The notes beneath the pieces were generated by a model. The model had not been told where the DNA came from. It did no database searches and saw nothing but the letters and a program-made list of their open reading frames with translations. Both the position numbers and the translations under genes were made by a program. 6,029 nucleotides of DNA from Euryarchaeota archaeon UBA538 (GTDB lineage: Archaea; Thermoplasmatota; Poseidoniia; Poseidoniales; Thalassarchaeaceae), in assembly GCA_002499325.1 (NCBI GenBank), contig DALC01000097.1:16967-22995 (forward strand), read 5' to 3'. This document shows, piece by piece, positions 1 to 3,500 of the stretch; position 1 is the stretch's first letter, and the number at the start of each line of letters is the position of its first letter.

Positions 1-396
1 AGGATACCCTCCGTTGTAAGGACTGTAGGAGATCTTGATCTAGATGAAGCAGTATCTGGATTGGGGACTTCGAAACAAAGCGATCCTGATATTTCGGCCC
101 TCGAGGAGTTTGTTTCCGAGGTAGAGCCCCCAGAGCCACTATCAAATCCACTGTCAGCCGACCCTCTTGCCGAGGCATGGCTCCAGCTAATCTTGACAAT
201 GGTGGTGAGAGAACATGGCCATACCTCACTATCTATTTCTGACATTCAGAAGCTTATTGGCGAGAAGGTCGGCAAAGGGGAAGTGGAGCTCAAGGTTTTC
301 TTGGACAGACTTTGGAGAATTGGGAAACTAGAGAGAATACATGGAGGGGCAGAAGATCACTATTCTCCCAATCCAAGCTGGTTAGAATCGCACTAA
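1..396 (+). CDS. C-terminal part of a protein with a probable winged-helix domain (5' end outside window)
   Basis: The frame is open from base 1 to the TAA at 394-396, giving 131 residues of a protein whose start lies upstream. An internal TTG at 61 has no ribosome binding site and the frame continues before it, so I treat the gene as partial, not as a small complete gene. Residues 1-55 are acidic and proline-rich (for example EVEPPEPLSNP), which looks like a linker. From about residue 56 the order is helix (LAEAWLQLILTMVVREHG), a short strand, helix (ISDIQKLIGEKV), a longer helix ending in LDRLWRIGKLERI, and a Gly/Asp-rich turn followed by HYSPNP. This helix-helix-wing order suggests a winged-helix fold used for nucleic-acid or protein contact. 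I do not recognise the family or the missing N-terminal part. Arginine is all AGA/AGG, as in the next gene. The function is unknown, and the fold call is moderate. Confidence 0.7.
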   Translation, partial: RIPSVVRTVGDLDLDEAVSGLGTSKQSDPDISALEEFVSEVEPPEPLSNPLSADPLAEAWLQLILTMVVREHGHTSLSISDIQKLIGEKVGKGEVELKVFLDRLWRIGKLERIHGGAEDHYSPNPSWLESH

Positions 397-399
397 ATG

Positions 400-413
400 C
401 AATATTTTTATCT
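400..413 (+). promoter_or_regulatory. A/T-rich element: possible TATA box of the large gene or T-tract terminator of the upstream gene
   Basis: Directly after the upstream stop codon is an A/T-rich run with the core AATATTTTTAT, including five consecutive T. Archaeal TATA boxes sit about 25 bases before the transcript start, which would place the start near 435 and leave a leader of roughly 50 bases before ATG 483. Archaeal termination also uses T-rich tracts in the non-template strand, so the same bases could end the upstream transcript. The sequence alone does not decide between the two. Confidence 0.35.
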
Positions 414-430
414 CAACCCCGTAGGGGTTG
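414..430 (+). promoter_or_regulatory. Perfect 7-bp inverted repeat (hairpin) in the intergenic gap
   Basis: CAACCCC at 414-420 and its exact reverse complement GGGGTTG at 424-430 are separated by the three bases GTA. In RNA this gives a short G/C-rich stem with a tight loop, 17 bases after the upstream stop and 52 bases before the next start. No U-run follows (the next bases are CGCAGC), so it is not a classical intrinsic terminator. It could mark a transcript end, a leader structure or a protein-binding site. The bases are directly visible; the role is not known. Confidence 0.5.
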
Positions 431-475
431 CGCAGCACATCCTCCCACAAGGCATAAGAGAGGGCCGAATTACCC

Positions 476-480
476 GGAGG
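476..480 (+). promoter_or_regulatory. Shine-Dalgarno-like GGAGG unusually close to ATG 483
   Basis: GGAGG matches the conserved anti-Shine-Dalgarno end of archaeal 16S rRNA, but only two bases (CC) separate it from ATG 483. Typical spacing is about 5-9. The start at 483 is still preferred: no ATG, GTG or TTG occurs in this frame between 396 and 483, and ATG 483 places a complete signal peptide at the N terminus. If the transcript begins near 435, a short leader with weak or non-standard initiation is possible. Confidence 0.5.
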
Positions 481-482
481 CC

Positions 483-599
483 ATGTCGCTTAGCCCGCAG
501 ACCGCACAAGATAGATTCAGAGAAGGAAGGAGAGCACTGTTACTCGTGTTCCTACTGATGGCAATGCCATTGGCATCGTTCGCACCAGCGGTAAGTGCA
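483..599 (+). other. Signal peptide of the large surface protein (residues 1-39)
   Basis: The n-region is positively charged (RFREGRR, residues 11-17), followed by a hydrophobic stretch of about 17 residues (18-34) and a small-residue c-region, APAVSA (34-39). V37 and A39 satisfy the -3/-1 rule, so signal peptidase I probably cuts between A39 and S40. There is no twin-arginine motif with the usual consensus (RR at 16-17 lacks S/T-RRxFLK) and no lipobox cysteine, so general Sec export is the best guess. Confidence 0.85.
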
Positions 600-3500
600 T
601 CGCACATCACACAATACGCTGTTCAGCGTGACCCATCGGATATTGCAGTGGGTGATTTGGACTGTGATGGGGATAATGATATTGTCTCTGCCAGTGCTAT
701 GGGGCACTTCATCACCACCTTGTACAACGACGGCTCTGGAGGTTTTGCGGACAGACAAGATGTCTTCATCTCCAACAACAATTCACAGAGAGCTGGCTTT
801 GTCGATACCGCTAATGGCGTGGATGTCGAGGTCGGGGACATAAATGGTGATGGGATTAATGACATAGTTTACTACCAAGAAAATATTAGGTTTGTGGGAG
901 AGACCTTCGTTAGGCCAGGAAATCTGACTGTCTTGTTTGGTAGCTGTACCGACAGTGTAAATTCCTGGTCAGAAACCGCCATAACAATTTCTAATCCGAT
1001 CCACATCAGTATGGAGGTAGGAGACATAAACGATGATGGTAATGATGACATAATCTTGATTTCAAGGGATACCACAGGGTCCAGTCAATACATTCAGATA
1101 TACAGAGGGCCGGATCCAAGCCTGATCACCAATCAACAGTCGATGCCAGTTCCCCTGACCAATGGAATCTACACCAATGTCATGTTGGGGCACTGGGGAG
1201 AAACTGTCCAAGGTGGTGGTATAGGAACCCCAATTGGCGATTGCGATGATTTAGATCTTTGGCTACTAAGAACGCCACCTTGGAATGCAGGAGTTGGGTA
1301 TTCTGTCGGCCACTATGACAACATGACTGTTCTTGAGTATGACTGTATCCAAGATCAATTCCCCAACCCAATGACACCAACTGCTCAGGGAGTTCACGAA
1401 TTCAAGTTAGATGCAGAACACAACTATCCTATGGGGGGAATGGACATATCTGACACTGACGGCGATGGAGAAATAGACATGGTTGCCGTCGTCGACGGTA
1501 TCACAGGCAACATTTCCTACGCCATGAAGACAGGAAACCAGTGGGATACCCAAAATTATGTTCCTTTGGGTGATTTCAAAGGAGCATCCATTACCATAGA
1601 GGACGTCAACAGGGATGGGGAGGTGGACTTCTTCGTACCGACCGAACTTACTTTGACAAGGCTCCAAGATTCCAGTGCCCAGAATCAGACTTTCCTGTTG
1701 CTCGATAACCTCAGAGAGATTAACACTGTGGAGATAATTCTGGCGAACCCGGATGGACAAGGATATCTCTCTTCGCTGTCTTTTGATGTCGGTAGGAGGC
1801 CTACGATGGCTATTCCAGCACAGCTACAGGGAGGTGCTGATAGCGCATTTGAAATTATCATTGGTCAGAGAGATTACTCCTACAGGTTCGCGAACAACGC
1901 GATGTGGCTAGACACTCAGGGATGGGGAGGAGCGGGCGACTTCCTATCTGTTCTCTCGCTGGATAACGAAGACATGGGAATTACCGACGTTACCATAGCG
2001 CCGGCATCACTCAACCCCGCCACCGCTCAGGCACAGCTCGGTGAAGGTTCTAGATTCGTCAATGTGACTGTCAAGAACACCGGTCTAAATCCCCTATCAG
2101 GCTCAGTTAATGTAGATCTTGAGGTCAAGGAGGTTCTCGGTGGTGTCGACACTGTGGTCTACAGCAATGATTTCGATGGAAACGAGGTAGATACAAATTG
2201 TCCTGCGTGTACATTCTCCAAAGTCTCTTACACAGGAATGTACGAAGCTGGATCTTCCTCCTGGCATGAAGAATCTAATGCTTCAGTCGATGCAAATGGG
2301 ACAGCCACAGACGACTGGTATGAGGCAGACAGCAATCCGACAACCTACATGTGGGCAGGATTGGACTATCAAGGGTTGGATAACCAGTCGGGATATTACA
2401 ACAACATGGATGAGGCGATAATCCTAGAAAATGTCGATCTTACCGGGGCGGATGCAGCCTATCTCGATATCTCCCTTTTCTGTTCGTCCGCATTCTTCGA
2501 GCTTTACCTGGCGGAGCAGTACTCCGTGGTTGAGAGATGGCTTTACGAGGACTCCTGCGGAATAGAAGTATGGTCAGAAGGCAGTGGCTGGGAGTCCGTC
2601 TTTTTCAATGGCGGATGGGATAACGAGAGATACTTCAGACTGCTCTTGCAGGGAGTTGACCCCGAATACAACACATACAACGGCAACCAGTTTACTGCCA
2701 CAGTCACTGGCTGGGAGGACTACAAAGAGGGAGGTGGTGACTCCGATGAAATTAACGAACAGGAGTCAATAGACCTAACACCATATGCGGGGCAAATCAT
2801 CGATATCAGGTTCAGATTCAGGAGTGGCCTACTCGGAACTGTCGGTCCTGAAGGGTCATCACAAGGTACCGAATGGGATGGTTTCGCATTTGATAATATA
2901 ACGATAAGAAAAAGAGACGTAACGTTTGGAACTCAAGAGGTAGTATCAGACACCTTGACTTTCTCCAATCTAGCAGCAGGCGCCTCAGAGGAAGTGAGCT
3001 TGATGGCAGATTTCGTTGATAACACGACTTATTTTGTCAAAACAGAGCTATCTAGCCCTTCAGGATTCCAGAATATGGATGCAACCAACGATGAAGAAAG
3101 GTTCCAAACTACCGTGAACAATCTATTCGACCCAGGACTAGCGGAAGATCCATGGAAGAACCTGGAGAACGGTGTAAGGTATGCCTCGGGAACTAGGGAC
3201 GTAGAACTTAGGGCAACAAATTGGGGGAATACCCTCACCAACTTCAGTGTCAAGGCGGAGATATACAATGCCGAGCCAGATCTGGTCGGTATTGAAGACT
3301 TCTCAGGCGTGGATCCAATATGGACCGATGATGGAAACGAGAACGGAAGTAGATTGGACGACTCATCAGGAACTAACGATATGTTACCTCAGAATGTTGG
3401 CGTGTTCAAGAATTTCGCTTACTGGCTGGGACATCCCGATACCGGATATGGCGATGGTTGGAATGAGACTGTAACCCTAGACCCGATACCGATAGCAGCT

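Noticed and set aside
61..396. A complete 111-residue gene starting at TTG 61
   Set aside because: The same frame is open back to base 1 and no Shine-Dalgarno precedes the TTG, so a partial longer gene is the simpler reading.
414..430. Classical intrinsic terminator at the hairpin
   Set aside because: The stem is perfect but is followed by CGCAGC, not a T-run; the T-run lies before it. It is kept only as a hairpin of unknown role.
397..558. Small reading frame starting at the ATG that overlaps the upstream stop region (53 codons plus TGA), on the + strand
   Set aside because: It has no ribosome binding site, reads straight through the hairpin, is Arg/Cys-rich without protein-like pattern, and overlaps the well-supported signal peptide of the large gene.
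595..865. Overlapping reading frames on both strands at 552-865
   Set aside because: They are shadows of the signal peptide and first propeller blades. Their apparent Ser/Thr/Pro richness comes from reading the Asp/Gly codons in other frames.
651..1049. Short DNA direct repeats (GGNGAY...GATGG) as a possible repeat array or CRISPR-like element
   Set aside because: They are in-frame, diverged codons for calcium loops with spacings that are multiples of three. The repeat is a protein-level propeller repeat.
1407..1760. 117-codon reading frame on the minus strand
   Set aside because: It lies fully opposite the FG-GAP propeller, including two calcium-loop motifs. Its translation has no recognisable domain and it has no promoter or binding site. 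It is a shadow.
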